Shown: piece by piece, positions 23,806 to 33,065 of the stretch
How the letters are laid out: each line of letters begins with the position of its first letter
Position numbering within the stretch: the first letter of the stretch is position 1
From: Gemmatimonas sp.
Lineage (GTDB): Bacteria; Gemmatimonadota; Gemmatimonadetes; Gemmatimonadales; Gemmatimonadaceae
Assembly (NCBI GenBank): GCA_011390885.1
Contig: JAABRO010000033.1
Span: forward strand, 79,389-143,388
DNA: 64,000 nucleotides
Direction of reading: 5' to 3'
Notes under the pieces: generated by a model
What the model saw: the letters and a program-made list of their open reading frames with translations, nothing else
Databases searched by the model: none
Told to the model about the DNA's origin: nothing
Position numbers and translations under genes: made by a program

Positions 23806-26115
23806 TTGCGACGCGTCGTCCTGCTCGTCGGTCTGTTGTTGTTGAGCCGGCCGCTGCCTGTCTCCGGACAGGACGCAGTCGGCACCGCGGTGCTCCTGGT
23901 GCGCGACGCGGACACGCAGGCGCCCGTGCGCGATGTTGTCGTGCGCGCAGGTGACCGTGTGCTCGCGCGCACGGATTCACTCGGTCGTGTGACGGTCCGC
24001 GTCGTCGGGGCGGGCACGGAAGTGACACTGCAGCGTCTCGGGTATGCGCCGTGGCGCGGACGGATAGTGCCAGCGCCGGCCTCTCGTGCCATCCGGCTCA
24101 CGCCGGTGCGTCTCGAGCTCGCTGCGGTCGAGGTTCGCAGTCGGGCCCTCGGCCGCGGCAGCGCGCTGCAAGCCACCTCGGTCGTGGGAGCCGAGCAGCT
24201 GGCCGAGCGGCTCGCGCCCAGCATCGCGGCTGCGCTGGTGGACGAGCCGGGCGTGAGCGCGCGCTCCAACGGCCCCATGGCGACGCAGCCGGTGATTCGT
24301 GGTCTGACGGGTGATCGGGTGCTCGTGCTCGAGGACGGCATGCGCACCGGCGACATCGCCACGACCGCGCCCGATCACGCCGTCACGATCGAACCTGCGA
24401 CGGCAGAGCGGATCGAGGTGATTCGCGGGCCGGGTGGCCTGCTGTACGGGTCGAACACGCTCGGTGGTGTCGTCAACGTGATTCGTGACGACATACCGCG
24501 CAGGCGACCCTCACAGACGTCGCTCGCGATGTCGACGTTTGGTGAGAGCGTGAACCGTGGCATCGGCGTGAGTGGACGCGCACGCGGCGCCATGGGCGCC
24601 TTGACGTGGGCGGTGGACGGCACCGGGCGGCAAGCTGGCGACACGCGCGGGCCGAACGCCGTCGCGCTGCCCTTCACCGATCTCGAAGGCATGGACGTGG
24701 GCGCGGGACTGAGCGTCGCCGGTTCGCGTGGACACGCCGGTGTGGCGGCGCGCGAGTATCGCAGCTACTACGGTGTGCCCAGTTCGTTCGGCGGCGTCAC
24801 CTTGCCCGGCGCACACGATGGCGGCGTGTACGTGGACGCGCGTCGCACACAGCTGCGGTGGGACGCCGAGTGGCGCACGGACGACGCGCGTATCGAAGCG
24901 ATCAGCGTGGGCGGCAATGCGGTGCGCTTCGAGCAATCGGAGTTCGAGCAGGGTGGCATCGTGGGGACGCGCTTCGGTCAACTCGCCGCCTCGGGCGAAG
25001 CCGTGATGCGCCTTCGCGCGGGGGAGCACCGCGGTGCGATCGGCAGCTTCGTGCAGTGGCGTGATCTGCGAGCAGAGGGATCGTTCACGGGCACGCGACC
25101 GGCGGTGCAGCGCACTCTTGCGCTGTTTGCCGTCGATGAATACACACGGGGATCACTTACGCTCCTGGCCGGTGCTCGCATCGATCGCAGTGAGACGCGA
25201 CCTCTCGACAGCACCGAGACGCTGCTGTTGCGCGACGTGCGTACGCGCGCGTTCACGGCGGTGACCGGCGCGTTCGGCGCGCGCGTGCAACTGCCGGCCG
25301 GCTTCGAGTTCACGACGCAGATTGCGCGCGCGTTCCGTCCGCCGAGTATCGAGGAGTTGTACAGCGCGGGGCCGCATCTGGCGAGTTACGCCTACGAGAT
25401 CGGTGATCCGTCGCTTGAGGCCGAACGTGGCACGGGCGTGGACGCACTGCTCAGCTGGCGCGGAGGACGTGGTCGCGCTGAGGTCTCGGCGTACGGCATG
25501 CGGGTTGACGACTACGTTGCGTTTGAACCGCAAGTCGATCCCGTCACCGGCGCGCCGATGCGTGATCCGCGCCTGCGTCGCTACGTGGTGTATCGTCCGC
25601 AGCAGGTGGATGCGCTGCTGTGGGGTGTGGAAGGCCGCGCGATGTTTGCACCCACGCCGCAGTGGACGTTCGATCTGTCGGGCGCGCTGCCACGCGGGGC
25701 GCAGCGCGGTGGCGCGACCTCGCAACCGCTGCCGGCGATGCCGGCGGCCACGTTGCGGCTCGATGTGCGGCACCAGCGCGGTCCGCTCACGCTTGGTGTC
25801 ATCGGTGATGGTCGATTCGCCCAGCGCCTTGTGCCGGACGCGCCCGTGCTCGACGGGCTTGCGTGCACCGTGCAGGTGGTCGATGGCGAAGCGCAGGGGT
25901 TGCCAGCGGAGTTCTGTGCCACGCCCGGTGCAATGCTCATGAACGCCCTGGTGGCGTGGCGACTGCCGGCGCGTGCAACACGCTGGCCGGCCACCCTCAC
26001 GCTGACCGTGGACAACCTGCTGGATGCCGAGTGGCGCGATCCGCTGTGGCGGGCGAAGCAGGTGGCGCCGCAACCGGGACGCAATGTGCGCCTTGTGGTG
26101 CAGGTGGAGCGATGA
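23806..26115 (+). CDS. TonB-dependent receptor, ZnuD-like
   Basis: 769 residues, TTG start three bases after the preceding stop. Signal peptide (VVLLVGLLLLSRPLPVSGQ), a carboxypeptidase-regulatory-like domain (about 25-100), then the plug. The plug reads ATQPVIRGLTGDRVLVLEDG, then APDHAVTIEPATAERIEVIRG and LLYGSNTLGGVVNVI. The DHAV segment and this plug style match ZnuD-type zinc and metal receptors. The barrel ends NLLDAEWRDPLW and PGRNVRLVVQVER. The receptor is flanked by the AztD-like lipoprotein and two His-containing lipoproteins. The stop overlaps the next ATG. Confidence 0.82.
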   Translation: MRRVVLLVGLLLLSRPLPVSGQDAVGTAVLLVRDADTQAPVRDVVVRAGDRVLARTDSLGRVTVRVVGAGTEVTLQRLGYAPWRGRIVPAPASRAIRLTPVRLELAAVEVRSRALGRGSALQATSVVGAEQLAERLAPSIAAALVDEPGVSARSNGPMATQPVIRGLTGDRVLVLEDGMRTGDIATTAPDHAVTIEPATAERIEVIRGPGGLLYGSNTLGGVVNVIRDDIPRRRPSQTSLAMSTFGESVNRGIGVSGRARGAMGALTWAVDGTGRQAGDTRGPNAVALPFTDLEGMDVGAGLSVAGSRGHAGVAAREYRSYYGVPSSFGGVTLPGAHDGGVYVDARRTQLRWDAEWRTDDARIEAISVGGNAVRFEQSEFEQGGIVGTRFGQLAASGEAVMRLRAGEHRGAIGSFVQWRDLRAEGSFTGTRPAVQRTLALFAVDEYTRGSLTLLAGARIDRSETRPLDSTETLLLRDVRTRAFTAVTGAFGARVQLPAGFEFTTQIARAFRPPSIEELYSAGPHLASYAYEIGDPSLEAERGTGVDALLSWRGGRGRAEVSAYGMRVDDYVAFEPQVDPVTGAPMRDPRLRRYVVYRPQQVDALLWGVEGRAMFAPTPQWTFDLSGALPRGAQRGGATSQPLPAMPAATLRLDVRHQRGPLTLGVIGDGRFAQRLVPDAPVLDGLACTVQVVDGEAQGLPAEFCATPGAMLMNALVAWRLPARATRWPATLTLTVDNLLDAEWRDPLWRAKQVAPQPGRNVRLVVQVER

Positions 26116-26552
26116 TGCGACGACTTCGTGCGATGGCCGTGTGCGTGCTGGTTGCGTGTGGGCTGACGGCGTGCGATCACCCGATCGGTATCGTGTCGGC
26201 GCACATCGAAGCGGCCGACCTGGTCGTGCGTGATTCGGCGGGCGTGGAGCTCACGCGTACGAGCTTCAATCGCCGCTGGATGGTGGACTCGCTCGTGCTG
26301 CGCGACGGCGCGTCGCTGCGTGTGACGATCACGCCGGTGGACTTTCGCGGGGCCGAGTTGGACGTGAGCGAGCGTCGGGACGTGTCGTACCGCCTCGATG
26401 CGGAGCGCGCCGAGCTCGTGCAGTGGGAGCCGCAGCGCGGCTTCGGGTGGTTGCATCCGTTCGGACGCGGGGAGACGCGCGTCCGCTTTCTCATCTGGCA
26501 CGGTGACCACGCGGACTTCGTCTCGCCGTGGTTGCGTGTCGTGATTCGCTAA
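26112..26552 (+). CDS. Small lipoprotein of the zinc-type locus
   Basis: 146 residues with lipobox LTAC (Cys21). Two His-containing sites are visible, DHPIG right after the lipid anchor and WHGDHADF near the C-terminus. The rest looks like an Ig-like beta-sandwich (VVRDSAGVELTRTSF, LVLRDGASLRVTITPVDF). The ATG overlaps the receptor stop (ATGATG), so it is translationally coupled. It may hold or pass metal at the outer membrane; no family recognised. Confidence 0.65.
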   Translation: MMRRLRAMAVCVLVACGLTACDHPIGIVSAHIEAADLVVRDSAGVELTRTSFNRRWMVDSLVLRDGASLRVTITPVDFRGAELDVSERRDVSYRLDAERAELVQWEPQRGFGWLHPFGRGETRVRFLIWHGDHADFVSPWLRVVIR

Positions 26553-26572
26553 GGTCTGGAGTGGAGGCGCTG

Positions 26573-27067
26573 ATGTTCACCTCGGTACGGCGTGTGATGC
26601 GACCCGTGGTCGCGATGCTGGCGATGGCCGTGATGGCGGCCTGCGGTGACAAGGAGGGCGTGACGGCGCCCGAAGTGGAGGGGCTCCGGATTCGCGAAGT
26701 GATTCTCGCGGCCGATGATGGCACGTTTGCCTTCTCGCACCGGGATCATTGGCACGGGGCGCCGGTGATGCGCGCCAACGGCACGCGTGGCCTCACGCTG
26801 CACTTCACCAGCACGCAGCTGGCGCCGGATGATCACGACGTGCCCCCGGTGGAGTCGTGGTTCACGTTGGCGACGGCGCCGAGTGACTACAACGTGCGCG
26901 TGGTGATCGAGGACACGACCGTGGCCCGATGGTCAGGCGACCGCGTGGGCGGCACGCTGCACGGTCTGCGTGATGGGGCCTCTCGCGTGTCGTTCGTGGT
27001 GCGACGCGGCTCGACGACGATTTACGAGGCGCCGCCGCTCAACTTCCGGGTGCAGCCGGCGCCGTGA
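26573..27067 (+). CDS. Small lipoprotein with HxxHxH histidine-triad motif
   Basis: 164 residues with lipobox MAAC (Cys24). Residues 56-61 read HRDHWH, exactly the HxxHxH pattern of zinc-binding streptococcal histidine-triad proteins, within FAFSHRDHWHGAPV; DDHD follows near residue 92. The remainder is beta-rich (TLHFTSTQL, ASRVSFVVRRG). Last gene of the four-gene operon, 20 bases after the previous stop, preceded by GGAGTGGAGG. Confidence 0.7.
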   Translation: MFTSVRRVMRPVVAMLAMAVMAACGDKEGVTAPEVEGLRIREVILAADDGTFAFSHRDHWHGAPVMRANGTRGLTLHFTSTQLAPDDHDVPPVESWFTLATAPSDYNVRVVIEDTTVARWSGDRVGGTLHGLRDGASRVSFVVRRGSTTIYEAPPLNFRVQPAP

Positions 27068-27079
27068 GTCGCCGACGTG

Positions 27080-27210
27080 CTTCGCGTCCTTCGCGCCCTT
27101 CGCGCCCCTCGCGTCCTGTGGTTCTCTTCGTGGGAGGTCCGATGCTCGGACGAGAGAACTGCAGGACGCGAGGACGCGAGGGGCGCGAAGGGCGCGAGGA
27201 AGAGCGCGAA
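27080..27210. repeat. Long palindrome, type A copy 1
   Basis: Arms 27091-27116 and 27172-27197 are perfect 26-base complements built of TCGCGCCCTTCGCGCC units, and the match continues imperfectly outside. A small inner hairpin GTCCGA/TCGGAC (27138-27143, 27147-27152) sits at the centre. GAACTGC flanks the right arm. It fills the gap between convergent genes and could terminate both. A closely related copy is at 59711-59860. Confidence 0.8.
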
Positions 27211-27240
27211 GGGGTGCAGCGTTGAGGAATGAGGGTTGCG

Positions 27241-29829
27241 TCAGCGGATCTCGGCGGAGCCGCGGTAGTAGTCGCCCATGAGGTGCTCGGCGAAGTACTC
27301 CATGAGCATGCGGTTGAAGTAGCCCTGCATGGGACCGAAGCCATGCGCCTGGCCGGGCAGGATCATGAGATCGAAGCGCTTGTTGGCCTTGATGAGCGCA
27401 TCCACGAGGCGAATGGTGTTGCCCGGGTGCACGTTGTTGTCCATGTCGCCGTGGGCGAGCAGCAGCTTGCCCTTGAGGTTGGCGGCGAGTTCGGCGTTGG
27501 TGGGCACGCGGATCTCGTAGCGGGTGCTGTCATCGGCCTGCACGACACGCGCGCCGGCGCGACCCTGCGCGCTGCCTCGCGTGGCCGCGCCGCCGTTGCC
27601 CCCATTGCCGCCGTTGCGATCGCGCTGCGTGCTGTCGCGCCGCTCGGTGATCACGCGCAGGCCGTGGTGCTGCTCGCTCCAGTTCTGGTTGTAGATGTTG
27701 TTGTCGTGGTTGCCGGCCGACGACACGCCCACCTTGAAGAAGTCGTTGTAGGGCGGGAGCATGAGCGCGGCGGCGGTGAGGAAGCCACCACCCGAGTGGC
27801 CGTAGATGCCCACGCGGTCGAGGTCGATGAAGGCGTGACGGGCGGCGAGCTGCTCGATGCCCGTCTTCTTGTCGGCCAGCGCGTAATCGCGGAGGTTGTA
27901 GTAGCCGTAGCTGTGGTAGGCGTTGGAGCGCTGCGGCGTGCCGCCACGGTTGCCGATCTGGATGACCACGAAGCCGAGCTGCGCGAGCTGCTGCATCACG
28001 CCGCCGGTGCTGAAGGCGCTCGTGACCTGCTCCGTCTGCGGCCCGGGGTACACGTAGGCGATGATCGGATACTTCTTCGTGGAATCGAAGTCGGCCGGCC
28101 GCCACATGTTGCCGTAGATGTCGGTGATGCCGTCGGCGGCCTTCGTCACGAAGGGCGTGGGCGGCTTCCAGCCCATCTCGCGCAGGCGCGTGTCGTCGGC
28201 CACCTCGAGCGGCATCACGAGGCGTCCCGTGGCCGCCTCGCGCACCACGGACACGGGGATCGTGTCGGCGCGCGAGTAGGTGTCCACGAAGTAGCGCTTG
28301 GTGGGGGAAACGCGCACGGCGTGATCGTAGGTGCCCGGCGTGACGTGCGTCATGCCCGTGCCGTCGCCGTTCATGCGGTACACGTGGCGCAGGTACGGGC
28401 TGGGGCCGGGCTCGCGGCCCACGGCGGTGATGAAGAGCGTGCCGCGGATCGTGTCCTGGTCGGCGATGCCGTCGGCGCGCCAGGCGCCGCTGGTGAGGGC
28501 GCGCTTGTAGGTGCCGTCGTGGCTGTACAGATAGTAGTGCCCCCAGCCGGTACGCTCGGAGAACCACACGAAGTCGCCGCCGCGCGTGACGTAGCGCACC
28601 GGCTGCGTTTCGAGGAACGCGTTCTCCACACTCTCGGTGAGCAGCGTGCGCGTGGCGAGGGTGGCGGTGTTCACCTCGAGCAGCTCGAGGTTGCGCTGCA
28701 GGCGATCGCGGCGCACGAGACGGAAGGCGGTGCCGTTCACGGGCCAGTGCACGTTGAGCAGCCGCTGGTCCTTCCACTTCTCGAGCGGCACCTTGCGGAT
28801 CGCGCGCTCACCGCGCGTGAAGACGAACAGCTCCTGCTGGTTGACGTCCTCCTCGCCGGGCATCGCGTACTTGTAGCTGCTGAGCGTGGGGCGCGGGTTG
28901 GCCAGCACGTTCACCAGGTACAGTTCCTTCACCTTGCGCGCGTCGTTGCGCTGCACGGTGAAGCTGCGCGAATCGGGCGACCAGCTCACGTTCGCGCGCA
29001 CGCGCGGGTCGCGGCTGCGCTCCTGGTCACCCTCGGTGCTGTCCTCGTCCTGCCGCAGCTGCGTGCTGCTCGTGTCGCGGAAGCCGAAGCTGTAGTCCTT
29101 CACGCCGTCCGTGCTCACCTGCACGGTGTCGCCCGTGGCCACCTCGACCACGAACAGCTGGTGATCGCGGGCGAACGCGAACGCCGTGCTGTCCGGCGAG
29201 AAGTTGCGCCACTCGGGGCGTCCACCGGGGCCCTGCCCGCCGCCCTGTCCGCCCGTCTGCTCGCGCTCCTCGTCCACCGCGATGGAGTCACGCTTCCAGA
29301 GGCCGAGGCTGGTGAGGGACTGCGCGGCGAGGTTCCACTCGTAGCGCGTGGAGTCCACCTGGAAGCGGATGCGCTTGTGGTCCTTGGTGAAGTTGACCGC
29401 CGTGAACGGCAGCTTGCCCGGCTCGTACGGCTTGCGGTGCAGGCGCGAGAGTTCCTCGGCGAGCTTCTCGTGATCGAACAGCGGGCGCTTGAGGCGCTGC
29501 TGCGGCACCACGAGGTAGAACGTGGCGCCGTTGCGGTCGCGCCAGTTGTAGAACATGGAGTCGGTCTCGCCGATCCAGCGCGGCGCGACGGCCGTGCTGA
29601 AGGTGAGGTTCCGCATGTTGGCGGTGCCGAAGCGCTCGGCGAGTGCCCAGTTGGCGCGGTTCACGCGAACGGGCTGCATCTCCACAGAGGGCGCCGGCTG
29701 GGTGTGCGCGGTGGCGGGCGTCGCGAACGTCGCGAGCGCAAGGGCGCCACACGCACCCGCCGTCATGACGGCGGCACGTGCACCAAGTGTGACCGCGCGT
29801 GCCGCGCGGCGGAACGGGAACGACGACAT
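27241..29829 (-). CDS. Secreted S9B dipeptidyl-peptidase IV-like peptidase
   Basis: 862 residues. Signal region ends TFATPATAHTQ. The N-terminal eight-bladed propeller (about 60-600) is followed by an alpha/beta-hydrolase domain with triad Ser679 (GHSGGG), Asp797 (HGDMDNNV) and His829 (GQAHGF). Such enzymes release dipeptides from peptide N-termini in the periplasm. A Gly/Asn/Arg-rich insertion of about 40 residues (RNGGNGGNGGAATRG, from about 735) interrupts the hydrolase domain between Ser and Asp and is unusual. The start MSSFPFRRAAR was chosen at the basic n-region. Confidence 0.92.
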   Translation of the reverse strand: MSSFPFRRAARAVTLGARAAVMTAGACGALALATFATPATAHTQPAPSVEMQPVRVNRANWALAERFGTANMRNLTFSTAVAPRWIGETDSMFYNWRDRNGATFYLVVPQQRLKRPLFDHEKLAEELSRLHRKPYEPGKLPFTAVNFTKDHKRIRFQVDSTRYEWNLAAQSLTSLGLWKRDSIAVDEEREQTGGQGGGQGPGGRPEWRNFSPDSTAFAFARDHQLFVVEVATGDTVQVSTDGVKDYSFGFRDTSSTQLRQDEDSTEGDQERSRDPRVRANVSWSPDSRSFTVQRNDARKVKELYLVNVLANPRPTLSSYKYAMPGEEDVNQQELFVFTRGERAIRKVPLEKWKDQRLLNVHWPVNGTAFRLVRRDRLQRNLELLEVNTATLATRTLLTESVENAFLETQPVRYVTRGGDFVWFSERTGWGHYYLYSHDGTYKRALTSGAWRADGIADQDTIRGTLFITAVGREPGPSPYLRHVYRMNGDGTGMTHVTPGTYDHAVRVSPTKRYFVDTYSRADTIPVSVVREAATGRLVMPLEVADDTRLREMGWKPPTPFVTKAADGITDIYGNMWRPADFDSTKKYPIIAYVYPGPQTEQVTSAFSTGGVMQQLAQLGFVVIQIGNRGGTPQRSNAYHSYGYYNLRDYALADKKTGIEQLAARHAFIDLDRVGIYGHSGGGFLTAAALMLPPYNDFFKVGVSSAGNHDNNIYNQNWSEQHHGLRVITERRDSTQRDRNGGNGGNGGAATRGSAQGRAGARVVQADDSTRYEIRVPTNAELAANLKGKLLLAHGDMDNNVHPGNTIRLVDALIKANKRFDLMILPGQAHGFGPMQGYFNRMLMEYFAEHLMGDYYRGSAEIR

Positions 29830-30010
29830 GCCGAGGAGTCTCCGGTCGATTGCAGGGGGGGACGGACACGGCGGTACGGGCGAAGTCAAGCCGTTGCCCG
29901 GACACGCAGTCTCGCGCAATATGCGCGTCCGCCACGACGCGCGCCGACCGGTTTCGGTCGAGGTGACGCCGGCGTCGTGCTGTCTCGCTCCCGACTACGC
30001 ACCGCCTCGC

Positions 30011-32365
30011 ATGTCCGCTGCCGACCTCGTCCTGCCCACGCCCGACATCGTCGCCCGTGTGGCGCGCGAACTCACGCTGTCCGTTGCCCAGGTGGAGCGC
30101 ACGCTCGCCCTGTTCGACGAGGGGAACACGCTCCCGTTCATCGCGCGCTACCGCAAGGAGATGACGGGCGGCCTCGACGAGGTGCAGCTGCGTGACGTGC
30201 AGGAACGCGCCGCCTACCTGCGCGAGCTCGAGGACCGGCGCGCGGCGATCCTGCGCAGCGTGCACGAGCAGGGAAAGCTCGACGCGGCGCTGGACAAGGC
30301 GCTGCGAGCGGCCGACACCAAGCAGGCGCTGGAGGACCTGTACCTCCCGTTCAAGCCGAAGCGGCGCACGCGCGCCATGATCGCGCGGGAGCGCGGTCTG
30401 GCGCCGCTCGCCGATCTGGCGTGGAGCGGTGCGGCCGACGACGACGCGCTGGCGGCAGCGGCGGCCGCCCACGTGACCGACGAGGTGCCCGACGTGGCCG
30501 CCGCGCTCCAGGGCATGCGCGACATCCTCGCCGAGCAGGTGGCCGAAGACGCGACGGTGCGCGGCTGGGTGCGTGAGGTGACGCGCGCCGAGGGGCGCGT
30601 GAAGAGCGTGGTGATGACCGGCAAGGCCAGCGACGCGTCACGCTTCAAGGACTACTTCGACTTCGAGGAAGCGCTCGGCACGATTCCGAGCCACCGCACG
30701 CTGGCGATCCGCCGCGGCGAGGCGGAGGGGGAGCTGCAGTGGCAGATCGTGGCACCCGTGGAGCAGATCACCGGGCGCCTCGTGCGCGAGCTCACCGAAG
30801 GACGTGGCGCCACGCAGCAGCTCACGCTCGTGGCCACCGATGCCTACAAGCGCCTGCTGGCCACGGCCATCGAGGTGGAACTGCGCGTGGAACTCAAGAC
30901 GCGCGCCGACGACGAGGCGATCACGATCTTCGGGCGCAACCTCGAGCAGCTGCTGCTCGCCTCGCCCGCCGGCGAGAAGCGGGTGATCGGCTTCGACCCC
31001 GGCTTCCGCACGGGCGTGAAGGTGGCGGTGGTGAATGCGACCGGAGCGCTGGTGCACACCGACACCCTCTACCTGCACCAGGAGGACCGGTTCGCGGGCG
31101 CGGTGCGCGCGATGGTGCAGCGCTTCACGCCGGAGCTGATCGCCGTGGGCAACGGCACTGCGAGCCGCGAGACGGAAACGCTGGTGAAGGCGGCGCTGCG
31201 CGAGCTCGACCCGCCAACGCCGCAGGTGGTGGTGGTGAGCGAGGCGGGCGCCTCGGTGTACTCGGCGAGCGACGTGGCGCGCGCGGAGTTTCCGGAGCTC
31301 GATGTGTCGCTGCGCGGCGCGGTGTCGATCGCCCGGCGGCTGCAGGACCCGCTGGCGGAGCTGGTGAAGATCGACCCGAAGAGCATCGGCGTGGGGCAGT
31401 ACCAGCACGATGTGAACCAGACGCGCCTCAAGTCACGCCTCGACGACACGGTCATGAGCTGCGTGAATCGCGTGGGCGTGGAGGTGAACACCGCGTCGGC
31501 GCACCTGCTGGCGTACGTGGCCGGCATCGGCCCGTCGCTGGCGCAGAGCATCGTGTCGCTGCGCGACTCGCGCGGCGGCCTCAAGTCGCGGGCCGAACTC
31601 AAGGACGTGCCGCGGCTCGGCGCGAAGGCGTTCGAGCAGGCGGCGGGCTTCCTGCGCGTGCGCGGCGGCGTGCACCCGCTCGATGCGAGCGGTGTGCATC
31701 CGGAGCGCTACGCCCTGGTGGAGCGCATGGCGTCCGACCTCGGCGTGGACGTGGCGTCACTGGTCGGCAACGAGGCGCTGATTGCGCGCATCGAGCTGCC
31801 GAAATACGTGTCGGGCGACGTGGGGCTGCCCACGCTGCGCGACATCGTGGAGGAGCTGCAGAAGCCCGGGCGTGACCCGCGCGACGCCTACGAGCCGCCC
31901 GCGTTCCGCGACGATGTGCAGAAGCCGGAAGACCTCGTGGCCGGCATGGTGCTCGAGGGCGTGGTCACGAACATCGTGGCGTTCGGCGCCTTCGTGGACA
32001 TCGGCGTGCACCAGGACGGGCTCGTGCACGTGAGCCAGCTCGCCGATCGCTACGTGCGCGACCCCAACGACGTGGTGAAGGTGGGGCAGAAAGTGCAGGT
32101 CACCGTGCAGGGCGTGGACCTGGCGCGCGGTCGCATTGCGCTGAGCATGCGCAAGGACGGCGGCGGCGCGCGTTCGGCCACGGCAGCGAGTGGGGCGGCG
32201 TCACGCAACGCGCCACCGTCCGACCGTCCGTCGCGCGACAACGCTGCACGCGGCGATGCCTCGCGCACCGACCGTGGCCAGCGGCCGGCGGCGAAGCCCG
32301 CCGTGTCGGTGCCGCCGAAGCCCGGCACGGGCTTCGTGGCACCGAACGGCATGCGCTTCAAGTAA
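30011..32365 (+). CDS. tex: Tex-type RNA-binding transcription accessory protein
   Basis: 784 residues. Order: N-terminal helical Tex domain (LPFIARYRKEMTGGLDE), YqgF/RuvX-like domain (VIGFDPGFRTGVKVAVVNATG), helix-hairpin-helix pair (VNTASAHLLAYVAGIGPSLA, RLGAKAFEQAAGFLRV), then an S1 domain (GMVLEGVVTNIVAFGAFVDI). Tex binds nucleic acid and is involved in transcription and RNA turnover. The last about 65 residues are a Ser/Arg/Ala-rich low-complexity tail not present in short Tex proteins. Divergent from the DPP-IV gene across 181 bases. Confidence 0.95.
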   Translation: MSAADLVLPTPDIVARVARELTLSVAQVERTLALFDEGNTLPFIARYRKEMTGGLDEVQLRDVQERAAYLRELEDRRAAILRSVHEQGKLDAALDKALRAADTKQALEDLYLPFKPKRRTRAMIARERGLAPLADLAWSGAADDDALAAAAAAHVTDEVPDVAAALQGMRDILAEQVAEDATVRGWVREVTRAEGRVKSVVMTGKASDASRFKDYFDFEEALGTIPSHRTLAIRRGEAEGELQWQIVAPVEQITGRLVRELTEGRGATQQLTLVATDAYKRLLATAIEVELRVELKTRADDEAITIFGRNLEQLLLASPAGEKRVIGFDPGFRTGVKVAVVNATGALVHTDTLYLHQEDRFAGAVRAMVQRFTPELIAVGNGTASRETETLVKAALRELDPPTPQVVVVSEAGASVYSASDVARAEFPELDVSLRGAVSIARRLQDPLAELVKIDPKSIGVGQYQHDVNQTRLKSRLDDTVMSCVNRVGVEVNTASAHLLAYVAGIGPSLAQSIVSLRDSRGGLKSRAELKDVPRLGAKAFEQAAGFLRVRGGVHPLDASGVHPERYALVERMASDLGVDVASLVGNEALIARIELPKYVSGDVGLPTLRDIVEELQKPGRDPRDAYEPPAFRDDVQKPEDLVAGMVLEGVVTNIVAFGAFVDIGVHQDGLVHVSQLADRYVRDPNDVVKVGQKVQVTVQGVDLARGRIALSMRKDGGGARSATAASGAASRNAPPSDRPSRDNAARGDASRTDRGQRPAAKPAVSVPPKPGTGFVAPNGMRFK

Positions 32366-32373
32366 GCGCGCGC

Positions 32374-32880
32374 TCAGCGGCGGAGGCTCGCGCGCAGCAG
32401 CGCACGCGTCTCCGGCGAGATGCGCGAGTCGCGCGCGATGTCGTGCAGGCGCCGCACGTCCGCCTTTGCGGCGGCGCGATCGCCGGCCTGCACTTCGAGC
32501 CATGCCGCCGCCACGCGCGCGCGGGCTTCCATGTCGATGTCGTTCTCGCGGGCGGCATCTGCAGCGAGTTCACGCATCACCGTGGCGGCCTCCTTCGCGC
32601 GAGATTCGGCGAGCAGCACGGTGGCCAGCTCATTCGACGTGGCTTCGGGGAGGCAGCCGCCATCGGCCTCGAGCATGCGCGCGATGCGATACTCGCGGCG
32701 CGCGGCCTCGAGGTCGCCGGTGGTGACGAAGCGTCGCGCGTTCTCGAGGTACATCTCGCTCACGTGGCGGGTGGGGGTGCCGGCGCAGGGCGGGGCCGCG
32801 AGTGCGAGCAGCGGGGTGCGAGGTGCGACGGGCTCAGCGGTGAAGAGCGAGGCGGCGGCGGCAAGGGAGAGCAGCAGCAT
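32374..32880 (-). CDS. Secreted TPR-like hypothetical protein
   Basis: 168 residues. Signal peptide (MLLLSLAAAASLFTAEPVA). The rest is helical with TPR-like pairs (YLENARRFVTTGDLEAARREY, LLAESRAKEAATVMRELA, AWLEVQAGDRAAAKADV). Two Cys residues are in the mature part. No catalytic residues and no named family. Convergent with tex. Confidence 0.65.
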   Translation of the reverse strand: MLLLSLAAAASLFTAEPVAPRTPLLALAAPPCAGTPTRHVSEMYLENARRFVTTGDLEAARREYRIARMLEADGGCLPEATSNELATVLLAESRAKEAATVMRELAADAARENDIDMEARARVAAAWLEVQAGDRAAAKADVRRLHDIARDSRISPETRALLRASLRR

Positions 32881-33065
32881 GGGAGTGCTCCGGTCGGAGG
32901 GAACGTCGTGTGCGCCGATGCGCGAACGGCACGCGGATCACGTACCGATGCTTCGACTACGACACCCCGGTGGGCCGGTTTCCGATGCGGGACGAGTGCC
33001 AGCGGACGGGGACGAGCAGCACGCGGCGCGGGTCGATCACGCGCGCGCGGTGCGTCCACGAGGAC

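Noticed and set aside
26573-27067. True Pht (pneumococcal histidine triad) family member
   Set aside because: Only one HxxHxH motif, a different length and no other shared blocks; the motif is treated as convergent.
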